NCBI RefSeq assembly: GCF_000224145.3
Contig: NC_020179.2
Span: 2,009,612 to 2,073,611, forward strand
Length of the DNA: 64,000 nucleotides
Reading direction: 5' to 3'
Source of the DNA: Ciona intestinalis
Lineage: Eukaryota > Chordata > Ascidiacea > Phlebobranchia > Cionidae
Below are positions 31,419 to 52,227 of the stretch, piece after piece; within the stretch, counting starts at the first letter, position 1, and each line of letters opens with the position of its first letter. Under the pieces are notes generated by a model. It had not been told where the DNA came from. It did no database searches and saw only the letters and a program-made list of their open reading frames with translations. Made by a program: the position numbers and the translations under genes.

Positions 31419-34400
31419 TCAGCAACTTGAATGCTCCTCTTCTTTAACAGAAGAGCTGGAAGAGGCAGACGGTTTTCGGTCACTTTCAGAGCTTCCCGCC
31501 TCCACTGGGCCTCGTCCACCATTGAGGAGAAAGTAGAGAGTCTTGCGGAGACGGAGCATTGAGAGACGAGACTCGGGTCGAGGGGACCAACATTCTTGCA
31601 GGGTTGTAGTGTATGTTGACATTATCTGTGCAAAACAAATGGCAATATTTATATGAAAGATTAGTGTTGTGTAGGTCAAGTAACTGGAGAATAGGATATC
31701 GGCTTTACTTTAGAAATTTATACGAACCAAAATTACAATAACTTGTTGTTTATTTTTGTAGGTATCAATAGACTGATGTTGTGTTGGTTTTACCTGCTGC
31801 ACAAAATGAAACTTATTGTGCTAATTCAATTAGAAAGAGTTCTATTCTTTGTGGGCGAGGTCCTTGTCAGGGACCTCGAATTTAGGCCAGATTTGGGCCA
31901 TTTAGAAAGTGTTACACCTAGCAGGTAAAATGAGTTTTGAACCAGCTAAACCCCACTTGAATACAACCCACAAAACAAAGCTACCAAAGTAAAAAACTAA
32001 CATCACATGACTGAGATTAAATGCTTAGATTTACCTTATGTGCTTGCCACTGTTTGTAAATCTCTGGTCTGAGATTTTCAAGAACAACTATTTTTCTCAT
32101 CTCATCAAAATCAGGGTCATTACCCACCACATCATGGTAGGGAAGATGGTAGTCATTTGCAAATCCTGTGTGTGAAAATAAGTAAATGAAATTTAGTTTG
32201 TCTATTCAGTCACGATAACGAAGAACTGAAGAAGTTACAAAAAGTAATAACATAGGTAGTAACCTAAAAATAACATTTGTTAAAACACGCTTATTGATAA
32301 AAAAAAAGAGAAATAATGTTTGGATAAAATGGGTGACTGTTACACCCTACAGACAAATATGGAACTTTTTTCCAAAAAAAAATGGGAGACTTTGAGACAA
32401 AACCTTTAAACTAGTTATAAAGTTACAGGGGAAATATTATTAACTGTCATTTAAAATATATAACAGTATATTTCCTCATTACTTGACCTCTTTGCGCATT
32501 CGTTTAGGTAAGCCTACATATTTCATAATATGATAGGCTCTTCATATGCATTTAAGTTTACCGTTGACTTCAGTCCTGTTGATTATTTCCCATAACACCA
32601 AAGCAAAGCTGTACACATCTGATGCTTTGTATGCTTCAAAGGAGTCTGGGTGAAAAGACTGGGCAAGCACCTCAGGTGACATGTAACGCTTGGTACCTTG
32701 TCTTCTTGAGCGGTCATGCTTTCCAACATCAATCGTTTCATGTAATCTGTAAAAAAATTATGTTTTGAATATTGCATTACATCAGTGTAATTAACAACAG
32801 ACAGAGCAAAAGTCCAAAAATATTTGACAATGCGCCATGGCAAAGTGTTTAGCGTCCCTGCTTGTAACCCAGAGGTAATGAATTTAAGTCACGTTACTGC
32901 TACCATTGTGGGCGTGTGTCTTTGGGCAAGACAATTAACGGCAACTGCTCTAACCCAGTGGTCACTATTCGACTGAGTTGTCCAAATCAACAGCCATACC
33001 TACATAGAAAATCTTCTTTAAAAAATAATCACCCACAAAGTATCATACATGGTTACTCCTAAGCTGGCACGAGGTGTATTAACACCCTTGTTATAACGGT
33101 TGTGGTTTTCCCGGCATGCGAGGATAAAATAAGTTATAATCAATTCAATGATAGCATAGTCCATACAAGTGTACTAACCTGGAGAAACAGACAGCCAGTC
33201 CCATATCTGCAATACAACATTGTCCATCAAGTTTTACGAGAATATTCTGCGATTTTACATCCCTGTGTGCAATGGCTGGCTTGCCTTGTGTGCCAGCTAT
33301 CTCTGTATGTAGATGTGCTAACCCTGTACAAGAGAAAAGCAGTTGTTAACTGGTTTAAACTCGATTTTAATATATTTTATAACTTTTCAACATGAACAAT
33401 GTTTAAAGGTAAACAAATGGAAAAATAAAATTTGTGTTGAAATCAAAGTATAAAATGACAATACAAAATTTTTAAAAAATTAAAAAAATTTTAGGCATAA
33501 AATTACAAAAATGGTGAAACTGTAACATACCACAACAAGCTGTATAAGCAAGTTTAAGAGCTTCTGCTATGTTGATGGCTCTGTTTTGTAGGTAGTAGTA
33601 TAAGGAGCCATGCTTGTGGTACTCTGTAATTAGGAACAGCTGAGTCCATGAGCCAGCACCAGATATATCGGCTGCTATGAAACCTGAGTGGAAATTTGGT
33701 TTATAGTGTTATGCTGATATATATTTGTATCCTTGACTTTATTGAAATAGTTTAGTGTGTGATCATAAAATTACAAAGAATATAAATGACTCATGGTAAA
33801 GTAAATACTCATATACACCAAAAATACTTTAAAATATTAAAAAAATAACATTTTGAAACAATAAAATGTTGAAATGTAAAACAATAAAAAATATAAATAT
33901 GCACAAAACACTAATATAATGATTCCAAATCCTAAAAAGGAGCTTGAAAGAGCAAGCCTATAGAAACATACCTAATATATTGTCATGACGTAGCAACACA
34001 GTTTGGTAAATTTCAGTTTCTCGAAACCAGCTTTCTTCATCACTGGAATTAAATATTTTAAGAGCAACTTTCTCTTCTCTCCATTTCCCCAGCATCACCT
34101 GTGAACAGAAGTTAGTAGGTTTGATGTGCAAGTCATTGGTCACTGCCAAAAACACCGCAAGTAGGCAATACAAGGGGTTTATATTGTTTGTATAACTAAC
34201 CCTAGGTGTAGCGACCAGCGACCAAGCTTATTATTTTTTTTAATTAAATGTAAATAACTTTTTATTTAAGCATGTTTTAACAATTGTTGTTTTGCCGCTA
34301 TATCCTGTCTTTTCGTTTAAAATATTTTTAAATCTTCACTACCGTAATCGAAGAGACAAATAGAGTTCTTAATATATTTATACACCATTAATATAAAAGT

Positions 34401-37400
34401 TGTCCTCATCCGCTATAAGTTACATTTTCATGTAGTGCAGAGAATTCTATGGTAGGCCCAAAATTTCTCCAAATACGACAACTACAGAAGTATTAAAAAA
34501 ATAAAACAATTACACTTGGGTAACATAAACAAAATAATTTAAACTTTAATAGCATAGTCATAGTCATACAAATATTTCAGCTTTTACCACAGAATCTGCG
34601 CCCAGACACTTTGACTGTTAGAGTTTCTAGTATCTATGTAGCTAAACCTAAATGAGATAGCATTTCATCTGAACTTTTATTAGCCATAGACAGCACAAAA
34701 AATGTAACTCACTGTCCCATATCTGCCTTTTCCAATTTCGTGAAGAATTTCGATCTGTCGTGATATCGTTCTCTGTACAAGTAGAGGCATCCCTGATCCT
34801 GAAGATGTACCAGCAAGTGAGGACCAATTTTCCATCATCTCATTATGTCCTTCCAAGTCTCCCCGATCTCCATATAAAACAGGACAAAGAGCTTTTTTGT
34901 TTTCATTCTCAATTTGACGTCGTCGTAGCGATTCTCTACGGCATAATCTGAAAAATTGATTTTTTAAATTTTTTGTTAAAAGGGTGCTATGCAGATTGCA
35001 CAAATACTTCACAATCGGTATTATTTCTAAATGTATACTTGACACGGCAGGGCAGCAAAAATTCCCGCCCTAGTTATTTTTTTAAAATGTTATTTAAAGG
35101 TGCATACCAACGAAAAATGAAAACTTGTGTATTAATAAAGATGCTCACTTTTGATCTAAAGGTACCACCAAAGTTTAAATAAACAAAATAGCTTCTGTAA
35201 AAAAGTGTTTCAAAACCGCAAATTAACCGCTGGAGTAAAAATAGTCAGCTATGCGACAGGGAATTGGGTTTCCTTTACGAAAAAAAATGTTTTACGGCCC
35301 CGCGAAGATAAAGCAAGTTACATTCATTTAATCGAGTATCTCTATCAAAATACAAATTTTTTATTTTTCGTTAGTACGCCCCTTTAAAAGTTCCATGTTG
35401 TCATACACAGACATTTGTGCTTAAATTATTAAACATAGTGAAAAATTACGCTTAAGCCAACAGATCTTAACAATTGTCTCATAAATATTTCATGAAATTG
35501 CGACTAGACACTTGATAGTTAAACCAGGTACAACACAAACGCATAACAAAACAATGCCTTCTTTTGTGGTAAAGACTAAAAAAATATTTTTCTGGGTAGT
35601 TGAACAGATGATTCTTTCTGCACCAAGGAGGTGTTAATACAGCTGTATATATAGGAATGTAGCTTACATAAATAATCTTATTGTATAATCTGAACTTTGA
35701 ATGATAGTGTGGTAAAACTAAACCAATACTTGATTTTGATAAAAAAAAGTTTACTTAATTTTCAGGCAGGCAAATATTATCTAATAGACAACATTTTAAA
35801 AGTAATTTCCCAGGACGAGGACACCTACACATTTTTGACGATTACACAATAAAAGAAGAATGAAGACCTAGCCACTTGCGTAGTGTGTTTTTCGATACCA
35901 GTATTAAGCAGGTCACTTTGTTGTAAATTATACCCCCTCCCCCCACCCCGCTCTACTAACTACAGGTGACAAGGGGACCACTCTTACTAAGCACCGGCAC
36001 CCACAACAATCTAAGTGCGGAAATTTAAGCCCTTAAACCAGTCTGACAAAGGGACAGACTCTTTCCTGGCACTGAGTAATGGTAGGACACACAATAGGTA
36101 AAGGAGAGAAACAGTTCGTAACAGCTGCACCCACACCTGTCTTAGTTTACACTTAGATAATTGAACGTAACATAATCCTACAACTGGTATCATCGTTTCA
36201 CCATAAACAGGCAATAAAACTTTAAATTTCAACACTGTTTCTACATGGATAGACTAAAAATATGCGGTTTGTCACTGAAATTTAAAGCTTATAGTGCCAT
36301 TTCTGTAAAAATAAACTAACAAGTGAAGTATGAAAACTGTCAACATTTATAAGCGTACTTAATAAACCAGATACTCAGAAGCTGGGGGGAAAACATTAGT
36401 AAGAAATAATGAAATATAAATCCAAAAATGACTTCCAATTACATAAAATCTTACTTAAAAACTTCCCAAAGCAGAATTCAATACAAGCAGAACAAAACAA
36501 CATAGAACATACTACCAATAATTTAAGTATATATTTCAAGCTACTCACCTTATGTAATAAAACATTATTATTAAACCAAACAAAAAGCAGAAGACTGGCA
36601 CTGTAACAGCTATAACGGTGATAACATCCGAATTTGCTTCTGAAACTCAAAAGGTAGGCATATTTTAATATATATGTACATGATGGGGGGCAAGAGATAA
36701 GAGGTATTATAGTCGGTTAGGGGAAGATCAAGATGGAGCACTTTTTCATTCTACTTGCTTGACCCATTTAATAGTAAGCATAAAACCTTCAAAGAATTTT
36801 AAAACCGTATTCTCATGACCCTGTTAGACCAATGTTAATTGTTTAATACATGATCAGGATATTGTGTGATAAAATGTCCCATCTTCTCCCACCCTACTAT
36901 TATGGAATGTGGGCCTGGTACACCCCTTTAAGGATACCACTCCTTGAACATTTAATTGAGCATGTTCACTCCATTAGAGAGTGAAAAGTAGTACAGCTAT
37001 TATGTTAAAATGGCAGGTAATGTTACTAAATCCTTGTATTATTACAAGGCATAAGCCATGGAGATGGAGAGTCACCTGGTGTGTCAGATGGTTCATCATA
37101 ATATTCAGGCAACCCGAGGTCTAAATAATCGTTGCACATTGTACCATTGTTGCAGCAAGCCACTGCAGTTGGATCTTCGAATTCTGTTTTTGCTTTATTC
37201 TGTTTTAAAAAAGAGTTTAAATATATATATACTATCAACATTAAACAATAAACATTATCTTATGTTTATTTAGCAACCCTGCCAGTAGCCTGGCCTAAAT
37301 GGTTTTATGCAAGCTATTAAAATAAAATTTGGATTTGTGACTTCGTATTTTAAAAGTAAAGTTTTGTAGGGTAATGTCTCATCTAAAAAACCTTTAAACC

Positions 37401-38245
37401 AGTGCTCACCCTTTTTATTAGCGCAAAAAAATGAAAAAAAAAACAAAGCTTGAACAACTCAAACTGGTTTTGATATTTTTTTCTTATGTACAACAGTCTA
37501 AAAGCTTTTTGGGCATGTGTAGTAGTTCACCCAAGCAAATCAAATGTGACCCACTTTAAGGTGGTCCTAACCCATACGTTAAAAGTATTTGTGTAAACAA
37601 ATGACTGCACTACATAAATCTTCACATAAACAACTCACATGACATTGGTTCAAGTAATCATCTTGTGAACCTAAACACCCAGCTCGTAACTCCTCTTCAC
37701 CATATTCATTAATGTACAACTTTTTGAAGCACTTTGCTGCAAAAAAGTAAACATTTAAAGCTTTAAACTAACGATAACTGATAAATGCATGTTTAGTGTA
37801 CTGGCAGTAAGGCACCCAAGAATGCTGGGAATGCTTGAAGCTTGGCTTTTATCCTTGGGAGTGCGTCCTTTGACACAACATTAGATTTTCATTGCTTCAA
37901 TCCAGTGGTGACTAATCATTAGTTCAAAATGTCGGCCATATTAAAAAAAAACATCACATACAAAGTCAGGGCAAACAAGCATATTTGATTATTTGATTCT
38001 TAAGGTTTCTGTATTGAAAAGTACAGTATATATTATATAAAATAAAAAAAAATTTAGTATAAAAGCAACGGGTGAATCACATAAATAAAAAAATACCGTT
38101 GGGTTTCAGGTCGCATGTGGAGTTGTATTTGTGGTCCGGGCATTCTCCAATACATCGACACTGCATACGAGGTAGTCCATTGTCCAGCATACTCTCTGAG
38201 TTAATTATTTTCAGGTGCAAAAATACTACCCTACAATTTGAGCAT
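31419..38245 (-). CDS. BMP type I receptor (ALK3/6-like Ser/Thr kinase), signal-peptide exon not found
   Basis: Membrane kinase that phosphorylates BMP-class Smads. Exons: 38097-38245 (or from 38230), 37639-37736, 37076-37199, 36549-36639, 34713-34947, 33972-34098, 33531-33683, 33179-33323, 32562-32746, 32035-32165, 31419-31625; about 543 codons in frame. The ectodomain has the BMPR1 cysteine pattern ([22 protein letters not shown], ending CCNNGTMCN). The membrane segment is [23 protein letters not shown] box [18 protein letters not shown] precedes the kinase: [52 protein letters not shown]. The L45 loop [19 protein letters not shown] matches ALK3/6 rather than TGF-beta or activin receptors. 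Odd: a Ser/Glu-rich tail of about 30 residues ([16 protein letters not shown]) after the kinase, where relatives stop early. Confidence 0.93.
32196..32305 (+). repeat. ATT-tail repeat family, variant piece
   Basis: TTGTCTATTCAGTCACGATA, ACGAAGAACTGAAG and AACACGCTTATTGATAAAAA match the variant seen at 27680-27805, a sub-family distinct from the main copies. In a BMP receptor intron. Confidence 0.65.
32826..33147 (+). repeat. tRNA-headed SINE, full length
   Basis: Head AATGCGCCATGGCAAAGTGT, CTTGTAACCCAGAGGTAATG; body AACCCAGTGGTCACTATTCG; tail AGGATAAAATAAGTTATAAT. Between BMP receptor exons 32562-32746 and 33179-33323, ending about 30 bp from the downstream border of the latter. Confidence 0.9.
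34195..34365 (-). repeat. Short interspersed repeat, ATT-tail family
   Basis: Contains CTAGGTGTAGCGACCAGCGA, TTGTTGTTTTGCCGCTATAT and CGTAATCGAAGAGACAAATA. A BMP receptor intron copy. Confidence 0.85.
35098..35383. mobile_element. Fold-back MITE, TTAA-flanked, 286 bp, with SINE piece inside
   Basis: The ends AGGTGCATACCAACGAAAAA and ATTTTTCGTTAGTACGCCCCT are inverted; TTAA lies outside both (35094-35097 and 35384-35387). About 35285-35330 is a SINE 3' end (CGCGAAGATAAAGCAAGTTA), either nested by insertion or captured. In a BMP receptor intron. Confidence 0.85.
36712..36900. repeat. MITE with GGGTGGGG termini, copy 4
   Basis: The left end is weak (GGTTAGGGGAAGATCAAGAT); the right end ATCTTCTCCCACCCTACTAT is intact. 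The interior is in the opposite direction to the copy at 2445. In a BMP receptor intron. Confidence 0.82.
37810..37980 (+). repeat. SINE fragment, diverged
   Basis: CATTGCTTCAATCCAGTGGT, GACTAATCATTAGTTCAAAA and TCGGCCATATTAAAAAAAAA correspond to the SINE middle. Head and 3' end are gone. Confidence 0.55.
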
Positions 38246-41200
38246 CTACAGAAAACATATGTGAGACAAAACCATGATTAGTATTGCTCTGTATTGGGGT
38301 GTCAAGACTCTACATTTTAGCAGTGTAACATTATGAATGAGGTCGAGGTGTATGAATCTAATAAGTATAAGGTACAACAGGTTGCCTGTGTGTAGACCTA
38401 TTGATTTTCCATGCATGGAATAAATGTTTATTTATTACTAGGTACATAACAAGATAAGCCACTACTAAACAGATGAGCACTAATTTAATCATAACGAAAA
38501 TGCATATGGTAGATATTATGTTGTTTGTATACCAGAAATGTTTGTAACTCGTATACAAACGAGTTTGACATAAAATGGTAATGACAATACATCACCTGAT
38601 CAAATAACCGAAAGTATCATTAAATAAGCCAATACGCGGATATATATGTTACCCAATTTACGAGCTACAACTTCCTCACTCACGTCTCAATTACCAATTG
38701 ATACCATGTACTTAACCACCTACGCTGGCTTTGCGCATTTCTATTTGCAGACAGTGAGTCTACCCGTCATATTTCTACGTCTGCAGTAAACGTCAAGTAG
38801 CGAAAATGTGCGTGCCAATTTACCTGGCAGCGTCGCCGAGGCTACCGAACGTTAACATGTTTGTTTTAAAACAGAAAATTCTGTTCAGCCAAGATTTAAT
38901 CACGTCATATTGTAAAAATGTCTGCCTGTAGTGTAATCTCCTAATTGTGGGGCTTTTACGATCCACCACGATAAACCTCACTTTGTTGTAATGCCAGATT
39001 GCTTTGTATGCTGAATTAAAACGGGACGTTCTTTGCAACAAAACATGGACAGTAAAAAAGAGAGCTCCATTCTAAGCTACGAACAATTCAATCGTCACGC
39101 AACGTTGTTCGAGAAAAAGAATTTTAATTCGCGTACAGTAAACTGACAACTTAAGTGTCCTGTTTTGGTACATTGGATTGAAGAGTAATAATCTGACGTT
39201 ACTAAAGAGTTGTCTTAAACTTCTGCTTAACATAATGCAAAATATCGATGTATAAATCCAGGATGAGTAGACGGTGGCGTGGGAACATGGTATAGCCAAT
39301 TGCTTTAACAAATAAACCGAAGTTTATTACTTTGACCAGCACGGTATCAATTCGCCTTGGTTTATGATTACATGAAACCATCGGTTAATCATACTTACCA
39401 AAGCTGTGTGGTTTCGAGCGACAAGCAACAAAGGGCAAGCCGAAGATCAAGAGACGTTCAGCAAATTCGAGAGTCGATCTGCGCCTGGAAGTCTGGCGCC
39501 ATAAATAGAGTTGTAATGTGACAGTCTCGCCTGTCGCCACTAGTAAACCGCGCATCAACATTTACACTAAACTAGTTTTGGTTTTTCACAATTAATATTT
39601 ACCTCAACGCCTGCCCCACGCAATTTTGGCACATGTTCATACTTAATTCTTTGCATTTGAGAATCTGTGGAATTTTAAAAGCAAGGCTCGATTTCCTCGC
39701 GGTCGCTTAATTGTTATCAGCGCGTCCGCGGTTCGTGCAATTCAATATCCACCATACCTACTCGTTTCGGTTGAAGGTGCAAACACTGGGTTTAGACAAG
39801 CACTTTGTACCTGATGGTTGCACGAATACAAGTTGCGTAATATGTACCCCGAGACTTAACTTTGTCTCCTTTATAATAGGCATAGGTTGTTTTCAGGAAA
39901 TTACTCTTTTTAGTAGACACAAAACATAGTGCTGTCCTAGTGTTTCTCATTAAGCACAATAATGAAGAACCTACCTGACAAGCTATTTATATATCCCTTT
40001 TTTCTTTAGTGTGTCTATCTTATATAAATTCAGTCTCAAAAGTAATAAAACAGTGCTAACCACCAACCCTAACCCTATTTTTCTCATAAATTTCAAAAAG
40101 CTGCTTGTCTTTTTTTACCATAAAGCTTCTTATCTTCTTCTATCTCATTTTGATATCAACATATTTCTACTGTATTAAAACCATTAAACCAATCACTAAT
40201 ATCAGAACTGTTTGGTTTAGGCATTAAAGGGCTTTAGCGTATTAAATAAAGCAAAGTAAATATGTATCTTTAAACATTAAACCGCCTAAGCAAGTAAGTG
40301 ATCTACCACTTTCTTGTAAATCTTATGATTTTCAACGCTGGTTTGCTTGATCTGACTGCCAACACCTAACAGAACACAGTTGTGAAAGTGACTTGAACTG
40401 AAAAACACAGTAAGGCATACATAACATATTACTATTTATAACATAATAGTCTCAAAAGGTAAATTTAAATTAGTCATTATTTTACTATTTTTGGGCATTT
40501 TTACTTTTTTCGCAATGTGCATTTGTATACCCTTATAAGTAACCTAAATGTGATAACTAACTCATTAGCAGACTTGAGATGTATGTAACAGAGCACCCAT
40601 TTTATGACAACTGTCTTTGCTTGCTACCTGAGGGTAAGAACATTACTTACATGCATTTATTAAAGTATCTTTCTAAACAAGCTGCCAAAGTATTCAAACT
40701 GCGGTTGTGAATGCTTGGCATGAAAGCCCAACCATAAAATCTTGTTTACCTAAATTATAAGTAATTGTTTAAAAACAAAAGAAAGACTGAGTAATATTGA
40801 CTATGCACAATAAAAATACCTCTATGTTATCTAACAACAACAAAACAAGCAAACTAAACTTAGCCAAAGGACAAAGACTCACTTTTGCTGTGTTCAACTC
40901 CTAGAATTTGAATTTGTATAATAGTTTAGGTTGCTTGTCAAAATCACTACCTCTTGCAAATAAAGCAAAAAAAATTAAACAGTTCTTTAACAGAAACGTA
41001 ATATTAAAAACAAGGGCCGGATTGACAGTTTTGCGTTTAGTTTTACAATTTTGTTGGCTGTTTAAAACGAGAACTGCTTGGAGAAAAAACATATTTAGAA
41101 TAAAAGAAAATAGCTGAAGTTAAACGAGTCGGCCGTACGACTTGCACAACATCTAAAAAAATCTTATAAATGTACGATTGCCTTGAAATAGAAATAGCTT

Positions 41201-42330
41201 CTTTCTCTCAAAAGCGTTTTTTTTCTCGTATGACGAGTAATCAAGGCAAGCGGTGGTTACCTTTCCTCTCCGTCTTTCCTGTTCGGCCGGCATTCAATAA
41301 GGCGCAAGTGAACATTATTAGATGATTTTTTAACCAGTTGTGCTCGTAAAACACGAATGCAACATTTTTGTTCGGGCAACTATAGTAACTAGCGATACAG
41401 AAAATATAAAATCTCTTCCATGCACAAATGCACATTTCTTCCCCGATAAAGTTTGGACTTAAGATTTCTCTGTCAGAAATTTTAACACATAGAAATAGTA
41501 TACCGATAATGTCGAATTTCTATGTAAATGTATTTCACATGTGTTATTATGTACGTAGTCATATATTACAATTTACTAACTGTGTAACAGTTTTATATGA
41601 TAAACTACATTCTGAGTAAAAATAAAACTAGGTAGTTTTAGTTTTACAGTGCGCAATACTATAGTAGACCAGAGTCGTATAAACACCGAGTAGTCCAACT
41701 GCCGTCTATGTGTGTCCAAAATAGAGCAAAAGTGGTGACTTTGACAAAGGGTTTAAACGAACTTGTTAAGTTTTGTATGTGTTTTTCTATTGTGGGAAGG
41801 TGTAAAACAGCTTCTATTTACCTTACCAAACATTTTTTAGAAAAAATGTATAAATTTAGCCGCATTAAATGACTAAAACGTCGCAAATCAACCGCTTCTA
41901 ATTCTAATTTTTGACTTTTTTTGACACAGAAAACAAATAACACATGTTTTTTACATTTTTCAACCTTTAAATTTGTTTTTAGGCCGAAGTTTTTCTGTAA
42001 TTTACCGAAAAACATACATTTTCCCTATACCTACTGTGTTATTTTGGACCCAAATTGCCGTTCAATTTGTGTTTTACGTAACAATGGGTTGGACTAATCT
42101 GTATTTCTATGGCTCTGTAGTAGACCACGTAAACGTTATAAAAATTCAGCACTGCAACCACGATAGTCCTTTAGCTTGTGTCCAGTTAAAATTGGTTTTA
42201 AAGTGGTACGTTCCTTAGGTCCCACTGATACCCACTCCACTGAATACTTTTTTATGAAATAGTCTAGCCTTCTGTCGAAAATTAACACCCTTATTAAACA
42301 AACAGACACATAGAATCAAAGTTAAATAAA
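38246..42330. other. 4-kb region between BMP receptor and RSL24D1 starts
   Basis: The two genes diverge from here, so it holds both promoters and the unseen signal-peptide exon of the BMP receptor. A good donor TTTGGTAAGTAT lies on the minus strand near 39397 at the end of a GC-richer stretch (39397-39540), a likely 5' UTR or first exon. Apart from one old SINE piece at 40570-40660 it is unusually poor in the common repeats, suggesting selective constraint. Nothing else recognised. Confidence 0.45.
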
Positions 42331-43612
42331 ATGAGAATCGAAACTTGTTCGTTTTGTTCGTCACCAGTCTACCCAGGACATGGAACTTGCTTTGTGAGAA
42401 ATGATTGCAAAATTTTTCAGTTCTGCCGCTCCAAATGTCATAAAGCATTTAAAAAGAAGAGAAACCCAAGAAAGGTATTGTGTTATTGACCTAAACATTT
42501 TCCTAATTTCTGAATAATCTGTACTGTCTTTCCTGTTTAAATATGTTTTGTCATGATATTGCATAATTTTTACGCACACTTTTGTTTGTATTAAAAGACA
42601 AACTTCATAACCATTAAACATCAATGGACCGTTTGTCTGCTAGGTGCAACGACCATGCTTACTTTTTTCCAATTAAATGTAAATAAGATTTTAACTCTTA
42701 AGCATGTATATATTTTTTTTAAATCTTCACTATTGTAATTGAAGAGACAAAGTGTTCATTATTATTAAGTAATAAAGTGCATGTTTACCAATAGGTAAAA
42801 TGGACCAAAGCATACAGACGTACACGTGGTAAGGATTTAACCAATGATGCATCTCTTGAATTCGAAAAGAAGAGAAACTGCCCGATTAAATATGATCGCC
42901 AGGTCTGGGAGAAGACTGTCAAAGCAATCCAGAGAATTGATGAAATTAAAACTAAGAGACACAACCAGTTTATCATGAACAGGTAATGTAGGGATTTTAT
43001 AGGAAGTTTAACATATGCTTCCATGTTTAATTTCTTTATTTATTCTTCTAACAATTTAAGGAAATAGTATAGACATTAAAACTCAGAAGGATATGTTTCA
43101 CCTGTCAATGTCCCAGTTTGTAATTCCTGACGCGTTATGGTTTTTACTGTTATATGGTTGAGTGGAAGACGGGACACCTTTATCACATAATATCCAGATA
43201 TCCTGTTCGCGTTTTAAACAATTAACAACGATCTATGGAAGTCGTCAAGATACAGTTTTTTAATTCTTTTGAGTTTTTGTTGTTTACTACTAAACATGAC
43301 GATAAAATAGAATGAAAAGGTGTTCTATTTCCCCCCCACCCTACTATACAATTAATACTACTGAACTGGTATGTACAACTGTGTTTCACAACTTAGGTAA
43401 CCAACATAAATTTGCTAAGATATATCTTAAGTTTTATCATTCACTGCAGGTTGAAAGTCGGTAAGAAGGTAGAAAAGGAAGCGGACATTAGAGAAGTGAA
43501 GAAGAACATCAATCTCATCAAATCTCCTGCCGCTGGACTCATCCAGAGAAGAGAGGAAGAGCAAATTGTAGAAGTGATGCCAGAAGAAAACCAACAAATG
43601 GAGGAAGTTTAG
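42331..43612 (+). CDS. RSL24D1: RSL24D1 / RLP24, 60S ribosome biogenesis factor
   Basis: Nucleolar assembly factor that holds the place of ribosomal protein eL24 on pre-60S particles. Three exons: 42331-42474, 42795-42982, 43450-43612; 164 aa, against 163 in human. It starts [20 protein letters not shown] with the zinc-binding CxxC, followed by [20 protein letters not shown] (second Cys pair). Exon 2 holds [17 protein letters not shown], exon 3 the basic helix and the end [13 protein letters not shown]. All key cysteines are present. The 5' leader is short and AT-rich. Confidence 0.97.
42580..42758 (-). repeat. Short interspersed repeat, ATT-tail family
   Basis: GTTTGTCTGCTAGGTGCAAC, CATGCTTACTTTTTTCCAAT, then CTATTGTAATTGAAGAGACA and an ATTATTATT tail, which shows the tail's direction well. 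It lies in RSL24D1 intron 1, ending 36 bp before exon 2. Confidence 0.85.
43153..43346. repeat. MITE with GGGTGGGG termini, copy 5
   Basis: Left end TATGGTTGAGTGGAAGACGG, right end CCCCCCCACCCTACTATA, interior AACAATTAACAACGATCTAT. In RSL24D1 intron 2. Confidence 0.85.
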
Positions 43613-44405
43613 AACTTTCTTTGCTTTTCTTTTATACCACTTCGTCTTAACATTTCTCTATTGCCTGCAAGTTTTACTCGGATTTTTAGTGCTTAAGTTC
43701 TACCCGGTTCTCTCTGGAATCCTCATTAACTGATAATGAATTGTAAACCCTACCTTGCTAGCTGAATCATACAAATTTAATGTATACTGGTGGCCAGCAT
43801 TCTATTCCTAATTTAAACATACATCCATACATGTGCACAAATCAGAAATAAACTGGAAACCAACAACCTAAGTAAGCTATTACTCTATCTTACGATTGTA
43901 TTGCTAATCTTGACATAAACTAGTGTAGAATTTAAATCGGAAATAAACTAAAGACCAACTTCAATATTGCTCTCTTTTACGGTCAGATTGTTAGAACTGA
44001 AAATGATTACATTACTGATTAGAGGTACTTAATGGTTCAATGTCAGACAGCATTGTTTAGTGATATGGTAGGAGACTTTATTGCTACAAAGAAAATGAAC
44101 AGATTCGATACTTGAGTGCAGTTGTGACATGGGTGCTTCATGATAAAAAAGTAAAAATTTTAATAGTTAAAATAATTTAAAAAAGTTTTTTTGTGTCCTT
44201 CAGGTCTAAAAACTGCTTAAAAGTTAAAAGCAATTGCAACAAAACTATGAAAGCGAATTACCATTTCATTGCTAGCAAAATTGTTGGTTAAATTAAAATA
44301 TTGCCATTGTAGATTGGTACTGTAGATTAGTACAGGTGAGTGATTTCTAAACGCAGCCGTCTCGTTGGCTATTTACAATACATTTCTCTGAATATATTGA
44401 AGATA
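43613..44405. other. Tail-to-tail gap, RSL24D1 and UGDH
   Basis: 3' UTRs of the two converging genes. Two AAATAAACT phrases (about 43845 and 43940) could be RSL24D1 poly(A) signals. No other feature seen. Confidence 0.6.

Positions 44406-52227
<7,822 letters not shown>

Noticed and set aside
38358-38558. Signal-peptide exon of the BMP receptor (MIKLVLICLVVAYLVM, minus strand)
   Set aside because: It looks like a signal peptide, but no donor in the phase required by the exon at 38230-38245 was found.
39395-39540. Coding first exon of the BMP receptor before the strong GTAAGT donor
   Set aside because: The only frame with a hydrophobic stretch (LLIFGLPFVACRSK) has no in-frame ATG and the wrong phase; a 5' UTR exon is more likely.
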